A stretch of 64,000 nucleotides of DNA from Rotaria macrura (lineage: Eukaryota > Rotifera > Eurotatoria > Philodinida > Philodinidae). The notes below the pieces were generated by a model. The model searched no databases. It had not been told where the DNA came from and saw only the letters and a program-made list of their open reading frames with translations. Of the stretch, positions 50,062-63,300 are shown in pieces. The first letter of the stretch is position 1. Each line of letters starts with the position of its first letter. Position numbers and translations under genes: made by a program. The stretch lies in NCBI GenBank assembly GCA_900239685.1, contig OENT01000112.1, positions 1-64,000 of the forward strand. The letters are read 5' to 3'.

Positions 50062-53000
50062 TTATTGTTCTAAGTTTAATAGTGTTGATTTCATATTAAG
50101 TACAAGAAAAGGACTATCATTGACAAATTTTTGTTTCCATTCTTTAAAAATATACAAAAAATTATATTTAGAAAATAACCGACGATTTTCTGTCGATTCC
50201 GAAAGTTTTTCAAACAGGATTCCTAATTTTTCCATTGTTTTCAAATCGAATGTCGGCGTTAATGGAAGATGAATATTGCTTGAATTTACAGATGAACCTA
50301 GACCATCATTACATTGTTGCGTTAGTTGATAAAGTAAATGAAACCATGTATCATTGCTCAATTGTCTCAGAAATGTACGAAGTGATTTTGAATCCGTACA
50401 GAGTAGTAATAGTAGATCTATTGTATCAAATATTACTAAAGAAAAAGAAAAAGAAAATGAGGATATTGTCTTTAACCGATTTTTGTCTAGCATATATCAA
50501 TTTTAACCAGAAGTTTTCTTTACCTGAAAAACGATTTTATTGTGAACAATATAAAAAGGTAGACCGAAGTTTAAAGCGACCTTTTACGGTGAAATTTAGC
50601 ATATGTATGACAGGCGAGCCTCACCTTGAACACATATTTTAGTTAGAAAGTTATAAATCAAATGAAAAGATTATCACTTTCGTTCTCTTTATCAAGCAGT
50701 GAGAGTTTAGTTAAGATCAACATAAAAAATATCATCTTACGATTAATTTGAGATATTTGTGATTTCATAAAAGTTATGAGAATGGAACGCTTAATTTGTA
50801 TCTTGAAATCGAAAGCTCATAAGAGATGTTTTTATACTTAACAATTCTATGTTGTAAATTCTTCTCTGTCAAATAAGTAAATTGGAATTCACCAAAAAAG
50901 CAAAAAATACAATTGTAAAACATACACTCAGATTAAATTTGTATGCATAGCATCGGGAGTTGTACTGTAGGCCAAATATTTTATTTGGGAACAGGACAGA
51001 AAAAACTATTGATATAAAAGAATGTGGATATGGGGGCCAGGAGGTAAACAAGCACATTAGTCGATCCACTACCCAAGCAGACAAACATTGGGAAAAACGC
51101 GTTTAAACGCACAATCGGGAACGCCGATTGTGAGTCACTAACGCTCATTAAAAAAACGCAAGAAACGCGTTTTTTACTCAGAATTTTCACTTTCGGAGCG
51201 TGAAAACGAATAAAAACTCTAATTCTGGTGGTTTAAACGCATTGGCTTCCAAGTCATCGAATAATTGTGCGTTTTAACGCTAACGACTAGAGTTTTTCTC
51301 CGTTTTCACGCTCCGAAAGTGAAAATTCTGCGTAAAAAACGCGTTTCTTGTGTTTTTTTAATGAGCGTTAGTGACACACAATCGGCGTTCCCGATTGTGC
51401 GTTTAAACGCGTTTTTCCAAATGTTTGTCTGCCTGGGTAACGTTTTTCCTCCTAACCACCTTGAATTACAAAGCAAGTGAAATTACTCGATGAGACCGAT
51501 ATTTTGATACTAAACTTTAAGTACCATGATTGAATTTGTATAGTATTTTGTAGCTCTCAAAAATGGCTGACTCTAACTACGATATGTCAGATTGTACCAC
51601 TTCAAACTTTAGCGTTGATTCCAGATATTAAATTAGTTTTGATACAAATTCAATTTTTTCTAATTAAAATCCTAAATATTCATGGACAATAGAGAAAATT
51701 TGACGGTGCAGTAACACATGTTTCAGTTGACCATATTCGTTAGACTTAGGAAAACATATGGCTACGTAGCTCGTGAAAAGATTTATTGAATGGGTTAGAT
51801 GAGAAGTATAACTAATTTCAATTTTGCATAAGAAAGTCTTTTGCAAAGAGAAAAGGATGCTCAAATAGGAAAAAGAATCTTATACCATTTATAATTTGCC
51901 GTCTCATTTCTCAAGTGATAACATGTTTTTTCGCATTCAAAATAGTATATTCTTGTAGCTTATGCAAATATGTAACAAAAAATATATACGAGAAGAAATT
52001 CTCGGTTCGATCTCGAGTTCAAAAACTGTTTGCAGAAGATGAACACAACCTATAATGTCGTAGGTAGAATCGACCATTTTGAGGAGTAAAAAATACTGCG
52101 TAAATCCAATCATGTTACTTAAAGTTTAGCATTAAAACGGCGGTCTCATCGAGTGATTTCAATTGCTATGTAATTCCAGGTGGTTGGTAGGAAAAAGTTT
52201 GGTGGATCTATTTATGTTCTCGCGCCCTTTCATCGTCCTCTCCAATATAAACATTGCCCTTCTAAAATGAAACTGTTTCAAAAATTGTGAAACAACTAGT
52301 GTTAAAAGTAGAGCATGACTGCAATGATGTAGAAGCATACTTTAGTCACAACTTTCGTATTTGTCTTCTGTTTAAAATAAATATAGACTGAAATCGTAAA
52401 AACCTTGTTTTGAAAATAGAAATACATTCTCTCAAAAATCAGATACGTGAGCCTTCATCTTTTCTTTCATGAAAAACCGATTGTTCAACTAGTTGCGCAA
52501 ACACAGCAAACTCAAGGTTCAAATTTCGGATATTTTCAACATTGAATGTCTACGAATCTCTGTCAAAGTATTAGAAGTAACCTCGAATAATCTGTTATTT
52601 TATTGATAAATGTTAATCGATGATCGATGTACAGTAGAAAGTTGTGACCATATCCTTTATGAAGAAGTCGGTAAAGAGAGATAGTACCTATGAAGTTGGT
52701 ATGAAAAAGCGTAGAAATCTTTCGAGATTCTTTTTAGAGAAGTTTACTGATGTTTGAATGAATATTACATAATTTGACACATAGATAATAATTTGTCCAG
52801 TCCATATAAGATCTATGATGAGTTGAGACTTGAGTTTTGCCAAAATTTATATTCCTAAGTATGCTCATAGAATGTAAAATGGATGAAATATTATTTTCTG
52901 CATTCATTCTAGTGTACATTTTAGAATGTTTATTCCATAAATTATATTTACATCTACCAGTATAATACTGTATGGAGGAAAATATTCTCAGCTTGTACAT

Positions 53001-55805
53001 ATTCAAGAGACTAAAGTTCGACCATGCTTGCTACTGGACATCGCATATAGAATTTTCGACCGGAATCTATCTGTTTGACGAGTCTGAACAAGCTCTCAAC
53101 AGAAGACATCTACAAAATAAAATCAAGGCTCTGAATGTTGCAAATATCAACATAGATTTTTCAAGTTCACATAGTCAAAAAGAATGTTTGCAATAGTTTC
53201 CCATATCGAAAACAACCTTTCGAGACGCACAAAAAGTGAAATCTAGAGTGTTTGTTCGGGGATATAAAATCCAATGAAGCTAGTAGCAACATAAATACAA
53301 CAGAAAAATGAATCAAAACAAAATATCATATTTAGATTTCTGATTCGATTTGTGACGCCACATAAACCTAATGAATCGAATTTCAACTTTTGAAGAATTT
53401 GTTTTTAACACAGGTCTTAACCGTTATGAAAGTTCTCATACTCATGAACAATAGATACAATTCTTATTGTGAGATAATTCGTAATCTCATATCGATGATA
53501 ATAACTGAGCAAAGGCTCTAGCTTCTTGAATTTGTCGTATTGATACGAGCTAACAATAGTAGTCTTTGCAGTCGATTGAAAATTTTACTCAAGATAGTGT
53601 ATCATTTTTACCAGAAATGCTATCGTTTTCTACTCGATCTCATCAAAAAACGGATGAAAGCATGAGACACAATCACACTGTGATCAATTCCAATGCTAAA
53701 CATATACGAATTCGTCTTGGTCATGCAGTTACCTCTCAACTATGTTCTACATGAAAAAAATGATGTGACATTCACTTGTTCAGTCACACTGCGCATAGCT
53801 TTCATACTTTGTTTTTCAAGAAGAAAATAAAGTTTTAGCGAGATTCTACTGTAAAATTCCTGTGACATATTGCAAGGATTTCAAGTCACCAAAAATCTAA
53901 CAGTGCTGTGTTTTACATTCATGAAGCAAATAAATTATTGGTTCTTACATCGTTTGTGATGTGATGGTGGTTTCAACCATCGATATAACGCAATTATACC
54001 ATGATTTGTAACAAAAATATCAATAAAGGTTTTCGTATTCAGATCTAATCGAAGTTGATTGTAACATGCAATAAGATCAATGATTTTATTACATGTCAAT
54101 AAAACAATTAAGCAAGCGTAAAGTCGAATAATTGGTTCATCGTCATCGAACAGATGTGGACGTTCCTTATGACAAAAAGAAAACAATACAAAGCTTGAAA
54201 GAAAAAGAAAGTATTTTTAATTTTCGGACAGACTTGATTTTTTTCACATTTAAGAATTTGATCACATAATCGTCGATAAGAACATGAATAGAGATGACGT
54301 GTTTGTCCGCTTGTTGTTGGACTTTCAATAGTTATCAGTGAAAAATACACTAATTTAAGATAGGAAAGTATTAGATTGGAATGATTTTTATTTAAACAGA
54401 GCGTCGATTGGTCAGCTAGGATAGTCAACAATTTTGAATATCTTTCTATGACGTCTGATGTTAACGAAGAAACAGGCCATTCAGTCCATGATGCTTGAGT
54501 GATTTCCGATAGCCAATTGAATAAGAAAATTAAAGAATCTGTTGATGCAATACTTGGAACTTTTGATGACATTGGAGTAGCTAGAAAAAATGATAAATGA
54601 TCGAAAATTTATCAGTCTATGTGAATCTTGATGTATACATATTTACAAAGTATTAAGTAAATCATGAATCCTATAATAGCATCATCCGATAAATATAATC
54701 AGACGAAATGTAAGTAGGCTCAAAATGTTCCTTGGTAGACGAAACTTCTTTTATTCCACCTATGTATTTCTTTGATTCGCTATTTATTACATTACCAGCA
54801 TCTTCTAATGTTTGAATGAAATAAACTATTTTTAACATTTATATCTCCCAATATATTAAATGCATCATAAAACTAGCATGTATCTTCTTTCTTTCTGTGG
54901 AAAAAGATCGGGTTTACCATTCCTACTGCCTCAGATCTCCGATTGATCATGAAATCTAATATCGATTTCTATTTTTCCCTGCTTTCGTTTTGAATTTATT
55001 CTCTATTTTTGTATGTGATGTTCACGGTTGGAGATTTTTCACACACATTTGTTTTTGGTTCAATGTAACCTCGTCGACAAGGAGTATCTTAAAATTTTAA
55101 ACAATACTTACATGAAATTTTAGATGTAGGATGTTCATAACAAAGATCTCCAGCAGATTCATTACGACAACACACAACCGTTTCCGGTGATTTTGCAGGT
55201 TCTTCGTTTTGATTAGTTGTTGTTATAGGTTTTTTGTACATTTCAATAGTTTTCTCTAATTCTTTAATTTTTTGTTCTGAAATTTGATTTAATCGTAGTA
55301 AATTTTCTGATCGTTTTTCTGCTTGTTTTGTTTTCTCAACTAATTTTTCATTTGTTTCACGTAAGTCAGTCAAATTACGTTTTAATTCAGTATTTTGTTC
55401 ACGTAATAATTGCAGGGTTTCTGTAGTTCGTTTGAAATCTTTTGTGATTTGATTTACTTTTTCTTTGTATCCATTGATTTCAAAATCGAATTTTTCTTTA
55501 TGTGCTTGCCAACCTTGTTCGATTGTTTTACGCATACGTTCTTCCCAACGATTCAGTAGATCAGATTTCTTTTTTAAACGTTCATTTTCTTCTGATAAAC
55601 GCTGACGAATCAACAAAAGTTCATTATAAACTGCTTGAACATTTGTTGATAAATGCCGTGGCGACGCTAACGTTGTATCAATATCAGCATCAGCATTTTC
55701 TGGTGATGAACTAAAAAGAGTTTTGATTTCATCATCTGATGATTGCTCATCGCCTGATTGAACAGATGAGAGTAATGTTTGATTTAAATCTGTATAATTC
55801 GTCAT
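50062..55805 (-). CDS. CCDC138: CCDC138 homologue, centrosomal coiled-coil protein
   Basis: Four exons, 5' to 3': 55112-55805, 54234-54580, 53949-54165, 50062-50435; 543 aa (human about 665). Residues 1-60 are Ser/Asp-rich. A coiled coil follows to about residue 205, starting YNELLLIRQRLSEENERLKKK. The C-terminal half is helical and matches the CCDC138 tail: RLYACLIVLLTCNK…LRLDLNTKTF, then TDSKSLRTFL, LKTMEKLGILFEKLSE and the ending LNMKSTLLNL (human CINLNSTLFNLGL). CCDC138 is a little-studied centrosome/centriolar satellite protein. The donor after exon 2 is weak (GTCTGT). The last intron (50436-53948) is 3.5 kb and hosts a foldback element. There is no acceptor-like AG near the ATG, as expected for the first gene of a polycistron. 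Confidence 0.85.
50436..53948 (-). other. Last CCDC138 intron (3.5 kb)
   Basis: AT-rich; contains the palindromic element at 51070-51439. No coding exon was seen; the joined flanking exons already align without a gap. Confidence 0.55.
51070..51439. mobile_element. Foldback/MITE with ~150-bp terminal inverted repeats and TA target duplication
   Basis: The unit is TA + CCCAAGCAGACAAACAT … ATGTTTGTCTGCCTGGG + TA. The left arm (to about 51221) and the right arm (from about 51288) are near-perfect reverse complements over roughly 150 bp, with a 66-bp loop. The arms contain nested GCGTTTAAACGC palindromes. Both flanks are the dinucleotide TA, as with Tc1/mariner-type insertion, though arms this long are more foldback-like. 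There is no transposase. Its high arm identity suggests recent activity or gene conversion. The local GC content is visibly higher than in the host intron. Confidence 0.8.
54581..55111 (-). other. First CCDC138 intron (0.53 kb)
   Basis: Phase 1 intron, AT-rich; nothing recognisable inside. Confidence 0.5.
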
Positions 55806-57325
55806 ATTTGATTAAAAATGAATTGGTTGATGAGGAATTATTGCGTCGATATGGTAACGACAAGGGTTTAATTTCAACGATTGTGGATGGCTTATTAGTA
55901 CTCCAATCAGTAAGAGAAAAGAAATACGCTTCTCTTCTACAGCTGAAATCATTTTAATAAATGAAAAATGAAAATTGAATCGAATATATGAAATTTATTC
56001 ATTGATTTAGTAGATACCGTAAGAACACGGTAAAATATGGACTATTACTATTTGTTTGTTTATCATCTTTTTCTCGAATGTATTCACATCATACTTCTGA
56101 ACCAGAAAAAAAAAAGAGTTTAGATTTTTTTCTCTACTGCTTGCTTTCAACATTACATATTGTTTCGCGTACAATTTTATTTCGATGAACAAATACGAAT
56201 TATTATCTGTTATTTCATCATCTTCAGATGATTAATGTAATTGATTAACCAAAGGCCGACACTATTTGTCGGTATGTTGTGTTCTTTTAGTTCATCCACG
56301 ATGACGCTTTCATTAAATATAAGTTTATGCGTAGTAGTAGAATAGATGACTTTTGGTGATTACATCATAATTTCTAGTGTTTACTTAAACATTCAATAGA
56401 AGTGCAAAATAAGAACTCATTCTTCCAGAGTATACACACAGTTGGAATGTGTTATATAATGTTGGGCGAAATGTGCGAAACTTTGCGTGCATTTTACCCA
56501 CTTTTTCTTTGAATTATTTTTCATTGATGTATCGACTTGTTTTTCTGTTATTTGGTTCGATATCAGATCGTATTGGTTATTATATTTTATTCAAGAGTAA
56601 GTTTTCTCTACGTTTGTACATCTATATTAATTGCAGAAGTTTTCATAACGTATCATTTTGTTATAAGATTAAATTTAGACAGAGACAAAGAAGAAAATGA
56701 GCATTTGGAATCAAATGAATAAAAAAAATCGATAACAAATCGAATCAATATTTCTATTGAGAAGAATCGAAATATATTTGTTTAACTGAATTTATTTCTC
56801 ATTTGTTTATATTATTAATGTATCATTTTTTTAAAATTCAATAACTCATCGAGATTACCGTGAACTTCATCATCTGAGGTGTGCATGGCGGTATTTATCA
56901 GCAGATTTTTACTCGTTACAGAGTAACATATTACGATTCGGAAAATTTTTATGTGCATAATTCATCAATCTTAGATCGCTACAATTTTTTTGAACAAGCC
57001 GGCATAGCTATTTTATGCAGTCATTTGAGATTATCATAGTTTCTTCCCATGTCTTCTGAATGCTGTACATAAATGTATCAGACAAAAAAAAAGAAGAAGA
57101 AACTTAATTGAAATATTGATATTGAGATATTCCTAAAACATGAAACGAACTTGTGTATACATACTAATATTGACGAGAGACTTCTTTTTGTCAAGACCTG
57201 GCAAATAATAGAGAGAACATTGAATTTAAACGTTGTTTCTTTTCTTTTAGTATTAAATGGATGAAACCATAAAATAATCATTGAGTTTTAGATAAATATT
57301 ACTTTTAGATATAAATAATAATTTA
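55806..57325. promoter_or_regulatory. Divergent region between CCDC138 and BAG6
   Basis: About 1.5 kb between divergent start codons, so it should contain both promoters. No exon chain. An acceptor-like AG at 57307-57308 lies 17 nt before the BAG6 ATG. No named promoter motif could be assigned. Confidence 0.4.
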
Positions 57326-60300
57326 ATGGTTGAGTTTACGCTTAAATTTTTGAGTGGTGATAGTCGCAAGTATGAAGTCGACGAATCGGTATGAAATGAA
57401 CGTTTTTGATCTTCTTTATGAATTTTTGATTTTGTTTCATTTCTACTAGATGACCGTACGTCAATTTAAAGAACGTCTACGTGATGAATTGAATATTCCA
57501 ACTGAAAGACAACGTTTGATTTTTCAAGGCAAAGTTCTGCAAGATGATACGAAACTTATTGATAGCAGTACGAATAATTTTGTTTCATAGGATTCATTTG
57601 ATGCTAAATGTCACTTTCGTAGATATCCAAAATAAAGCAGTACATTTTGTTGAACGTGCCGAACCGATACCACCACCGGGTCCTACTCATGGCTCTGGAA
57701 ATACATCAAATTCTATGGATAGTCATCTACATGATGGTGGAATTAATCAGGCAATGATGGATGAAGTTAATGAAACAACAAGTATTTTTATTAATGCTTT
57801 TCCAGGCGCCGCAAATATGCAACCGAATGATATTCAAGTCCGTTGAGATTTTTCTTCTCTTTTCTTAATTTTATGATACTTTACTTTTCTTTCTGATGTA
57901 TAGAGTCTGGTACAAAATTTACTTAATGATCTAGGTGATGTTGGACGACAAGCTCAAGTGAACACAACAATGGCTGTAAGCGAAAGACGATTGCTTTGCT
58001 ATTACTAATAAATTATTTCATTTTATTTTATGCAAAGCAATTTAAGAAAAATTTTGACTAGACACTGATTTCTTATCATTATTCGCTCGTACTTTTATAG
58101 ATCAGAATAGATGTTGTGCGTAGACAATTGCAAGTAGAATAGTGAAAAGGTTCTTGCTTTTATCAGCGAACTACCACTTGTATTTCTTGAGTATTCAGTA
58201 AAATAATATGAAACGATGAATTCTAAAAAATAGCTAGAATCACCGATATTCTCTTTGACTAGCAAGAACGATGACGTCATTTGTTGAATTTCAATCCTTC
58301 AAAGATTACACTAACAGTATTGCTTTTTATTCTGATGTGTTTTCAGTCGGATGGACATGGTGTAGATATCAACATTGACTTCGGCAATATACATCAAGTT
58401 CTAGAGCAACAAGAAATTAATGAACGCTTTCTTTCCATTGGACGAATGTTAACACGACTTAAACTTCGTATCGACCGTCTTGAAGTAAGATAATCATTTG
58501 TAGAGTTTTTCTAGTAACCATACACAAGAATGGATATTTTGTAGCAAATTGGGCAATCAAATTTTCGTCTCTCACCTACACCATCTCCATCAACTTCTGA
58601 AGGAACAGCAAGCCCATCAGGTGCAGCTGCACCAGCAGCAGTAATATCTTCACCCCCAACCCCACCGCCAATATCAACACCATTACCACCATCACCACCA
58701 CCACTCCTAACAACAACAACAGCAGCAGCAACAACTTCTTCAGCAACACCATCGACAACATTTCTTGGCATGGAAGATATAACTGCCAGCGACATGGATG
58801 TAGAATCACAAGGATCTGTTAATTCAACTGAAACACCTCAGACAACAGCAGCTTCTGCAGATTCAACTCCTGTAGAAAATGCTTCCCAACCTCCAACAAC
58901 AAATAATAATCCAACTAATCCAGCACCGTAAGAATACATAGTTTTGATTGTTTTACTTTCGTACGATTTATTTTGTACTCGCAGCCGAACAGCTCGTGAC
59001 CTAGCTGAATTAATGAATACAATCAATATTGAACAACAACGATTACAATCAAATCATCAGACTTATTTAAGTACTATAACTCAAACTGAAGCATTTGTAA
59101 GTTTATTTTGTACAAAAAAATATAAACATATCGTCGCTTATAAATTGATAATAAATTTATTGCTTAGGATCAAGAATTACATGGTCGCCAGCGTTTCTAT
59201 TCGTTATACAATGAAGCAGCACATTTATTAGCTCATATTTATCACAACATAACTGATTTTTCTCTTGATCTTAATGATCCATTCGAAACACGTCTATTGC
59301 ATTTGGGTGAATTGCCCATATCTCAAGCTGGTCTCGCTTCAGTGGCACAAAATAGTGCACATGGTTTCATATCGGGTCAAGATGTAGCAACACGAATGTT
59401 GCCACGTCCTTCACGATCGATTGGTCGGCGAGTAAGTTGATTGACTTTCTAAATACGTACATGAGAATTAAACATAAAATTTGTTTAGCCACCGGCTATG
59501 GCAACTGCTCGTATCATGGGTCCAATACAAATATCAGCTGGAACTAATCCGGCTTTAGTGCCGGGAGATCCTCGAATACAATTTCAAAATCCAATGGGTG
59601 CTATTCCTCGCATGGTCTCTTTGATAATTATCTCTATATTTTGTTTTTACTAATTTCTTTGGTATTTAGCTATTCAATTCGAATCAACGATTATCAATGC
59701 CCATGCGTCCTCCTACACCAGCAGCAGCAAACTATGCTGGCATACAACAACCGATGCGTTTTAATCTCGGCACGTTACCATATACATTTATGCAAATGGG
59801 TCCAGATGGGATAACTTTAAATCAAGTTTCAGCATCTGTTGTGGCGGATGTACAATCAACTAATTCATCATCGCAGCAGCAACCATCGACGAATCGAACA
59901 ACATTAAGTAGTTTTATTCAATTCGAATGATAGATCTCTTTAAATTAAAGAAAAATCTTTCATTTATCTATTCCAGATAATCTTCCTCAAGGCTCAACAC
60001 ATGTCATTTCAAGTGGCCCTATTCAAATAAATGGTAATCAGTTGGATAATAATCTGGCTGCTGAAATTGCACAACGTGTATCCAATAGTGTTCAACGTGC
60101 GTATATTATAGTTTTCGTTTCTATATATTTCCAAACAGAAGAAAAAAAAACGTACAAACATGAATTGCTTTGCCTCTAATTTTCTAGAACACTTTGCTCA
60201 AATGGCGAATCAACAAGTACCTAATAATCCAAATGTTAATACTCAAACATCGAATAATAATAATTCAACGTTAGCAGATTCAATTTTACGTTCAGCATTC

Positions 60301-63300
60301 GCTCTTCAGCCTGACACGTCATCACCATTACGTAACAACGAAACAATACGGTCACGTTCAGCAGATTCCAGACCACCGAATAGTAACACAGCAACATCAA
60401 CAACAACGTCAAGTATTGATGATGATGAAGCTGATTGGATTGATTTACCACCAATGGATCTTCCTATGCCATCCCAACAACTTCCTAATCCGCCCATGCT
60501 ACCAATACCCCGTCTTCGAGGACCTGCCATAATTCGTAAGTTCTCTTTGATGTAATGAAAGCGTTGCAAGAAGAAAACGTCTCGCTAGCAAACCTTGTTG
60601 TATATCAGATTGTGTCGAAACCAAGACGATACCATCTCTAACGTGAAAATAGATGATTATATAATGATTTCAGTGTCTGTCACGTCCTTCTCGAACTATC
60701 GAATTTTTATTTGAGTTAAGTTGTGTCTCTATGTATCAGATCAAACGAAAAATCGATCTCCAAGTTTCATTTTTTATTTTCTCTACAAAGAAAGTTTTCA
60801 ACAAGACAACTGCATCGTTCCACTGATTGTTTTTTAGGACTCGTCGTCTTGTGATATGAAATATTCAAAAATCTTTCATATATGAAAACCAAGACTGTTC
60901 GAAAACTTCTATGTTTAGAGGAGAAATGAATGAAAAGCTAAAGCATGTTCAATCAAAAGAAGAAACTCAACATAAGACATCGATCGACACATGATTTGAA
61001 TTCGAAAGTTGAAAAATCAATTTCCCACTTAAACTGTTCGAATCATAGTTTTTTTTTCTGCATACCTTCTCTGATATCAATGACTCGAGATTGCACACTA
61101 AAAAGCTAAACTATCCCTTATCTTTTATGCAAACTTCAAGCACTTAGTTAAGAAATTTCTTGAAAATTTTCGTCAACTTTAGAATCAATCGATCGAAGTT
61201 TGCCATGTGCATCGCCGTATTTTACTCAAACGCTTCGTCCACCTTTCGATAATCCAAACAATGCAGCAAATTTAACACCGGCAGAAGTAGCAGCGTTACA
61301 GAATACTTCTAATCGTGCCGTTGTATTTGCAACAGCATCTCAACGTCCACGTGGTCGCCATCGCCATCCGGCTGGGCCATGGGCACAACTAAATCAACAG
61401 CAACAGCAGCAACAACAACAACAAATGCAAAATTTCATGTTCGGACCATCCGGTGTGCCAAATGGTGCAACTGTTCTTACACCTGCTGGACATGCTTATA
61501 ATATGACAGCACATTCATTTGAAATACCAATGGTTATTTCAACGACAACAACAACTGAAATACCGCAACAACAAGTGTCCAATGATAGTGCTCAACAGCC
61601 AACCCCAAACAATGATGCACAACCAATTCAAATGGTAAAACTGTTAACAAATTTATTTACCTTTAACTATCGATGAACGTTTCTTGCTTTCTCATCTAGA
61701 ATGCAATTATCAGTCAAGTACTTTCACAAATTTTACCTGGTGTATTAAGAACTGGCAATGGACGAGTTCGATGTATGTAGAATGCTTTTTATGGTAACTC
61801 GTAAGTTTTTATATCTATGCTTTATCTAGTAAATATCGGCCAAAACAATCCCGGTAACAATAATACTTCCACAACACAACCTTCACAATCACAAGCTAGT
61901 GTAACAAATACCAATCAACAGACAATACCAACGGCAACTAATATTCCGGGAGTCGTAGCTGGTAATTTAGATTTCTCAAATATTGCTCGATCCCTCGGTA
62001 GTATGGTACAAGGAATAACTGGTCGACTTATTCCTGGAGCAACACTACTTGCTTCCAACCTAGCGACGCCTACTTCAACGTCCTTTTCGTCATCATCATC
62101 ATCATCATCAACATCGACAACGACAACAACAACAACAGCAACGACATCATCAGGTACTACGTCTTCGTCACAGAGCAGTACTGCGACAACAAGTACAGTA
62201 ACGAACAATAATGATAATGATGCTGTCACTGAGCAACTGCTCACAGGTATTTTTATGTTATTTATGTGACACACAATAATTCAAGATTCTATATCATTAT
62301 TTCATAGAACTTTTACGTTTACTGGGTGGTGGTCTTGATAATCCAGAGTTAGATAATTTGACGATCGGCTCATTCATGCAACGTTTTGGTGAGGATATTG
62401 AAACTCGATCAAATGATGGTAAATTTTTTTAGCAAAATGAATCATTAATTCCAAAGGCAAGACGATATTGTTCATCTAGGTAACAATCTGATTAGTGAAT
62501 TATTTTCTACAATGACATCACGTATGCATTTTACTGATGTTTGGAATCTCGTTTTGGGTAATCCAGTCGGAATACGTATCAACGAAGCACGTCGTTCAGC
62601 TACTGAATATTTACAGTAAGATTCTAATTTTATGATCACTTTGATTGTATGCATATTTAAATAGAAATACTGTACTCCAAGGACGACCTATAACACCAGA
62701 AACACTTGAAGAATTAGCTGATAAACTATACGAATCATTAATACGAGAAGCTGCTGTGAATTTCGTATGTAATTTTTCTGTAAAATTTCCAAATGCATAA
62801 AAAAAAATAAAATTTTTATTTATTAGAATGAACTTCGACTTAAACCAAACATTAATATAGCCAATGTCATGAAACGTTTCTTTCGATTACATGCTCGTAA
62901 ATTATTACACATTTTATTTGATGATCGTATGTTGAGAGAATTTGCTAAAAGCAACTAAAAACTCGTTGTTTGTTTTGCTACTCATTTCTATAGCAAACGA
63001 TGTTTGGTTTGATCGCTTTCGACAACAATTAATTTCAATGCGTAATGAATATTTAACATTATCATCACAATGTTTTGAAGGTGGAGAAACAGCTGCAATA
63101 GATTTTATCCTTAATCGACATGTAATTTATAGAAAAAAAAACATAAAATTTAAGAGACATATGGCGAGCCTCGAATGATTACTAACTTGTAGTGAAGTCT
63201 TTAGCTTTTCTAACTTCGACAGAAGTAACCTATTCAAAATAAAAAATGAGAAAGAATGTGAGATCAAAAACGAATATTATTCTTTCGTTCAGATTAATTC

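Noticed and set aside
50869..51480. Open frames sharing FPIVRLNAFF-type peptides on both strands
   Set aside because: They are produced by the two arms of the palindromic element at 51070-51439 and are not genes.
52005..52030. GGTTCGATCTC, resembling a tRNA B box
   Set aside because: No A box, acceptor stem or cloverleaf can be drawn around it.
58511..58809. Long minus-strand frames opposite BAG6 exon 6 (Val/Gly-rich)
   Set aside because: Shadows of the Pro/Thr/Ser-rich BAG6 coding exon.
61915..62274. Minus-strand frame with Val/Asp runs
   Set aside because: Antisense shadow of the Ser/Thr tract of BAG6.
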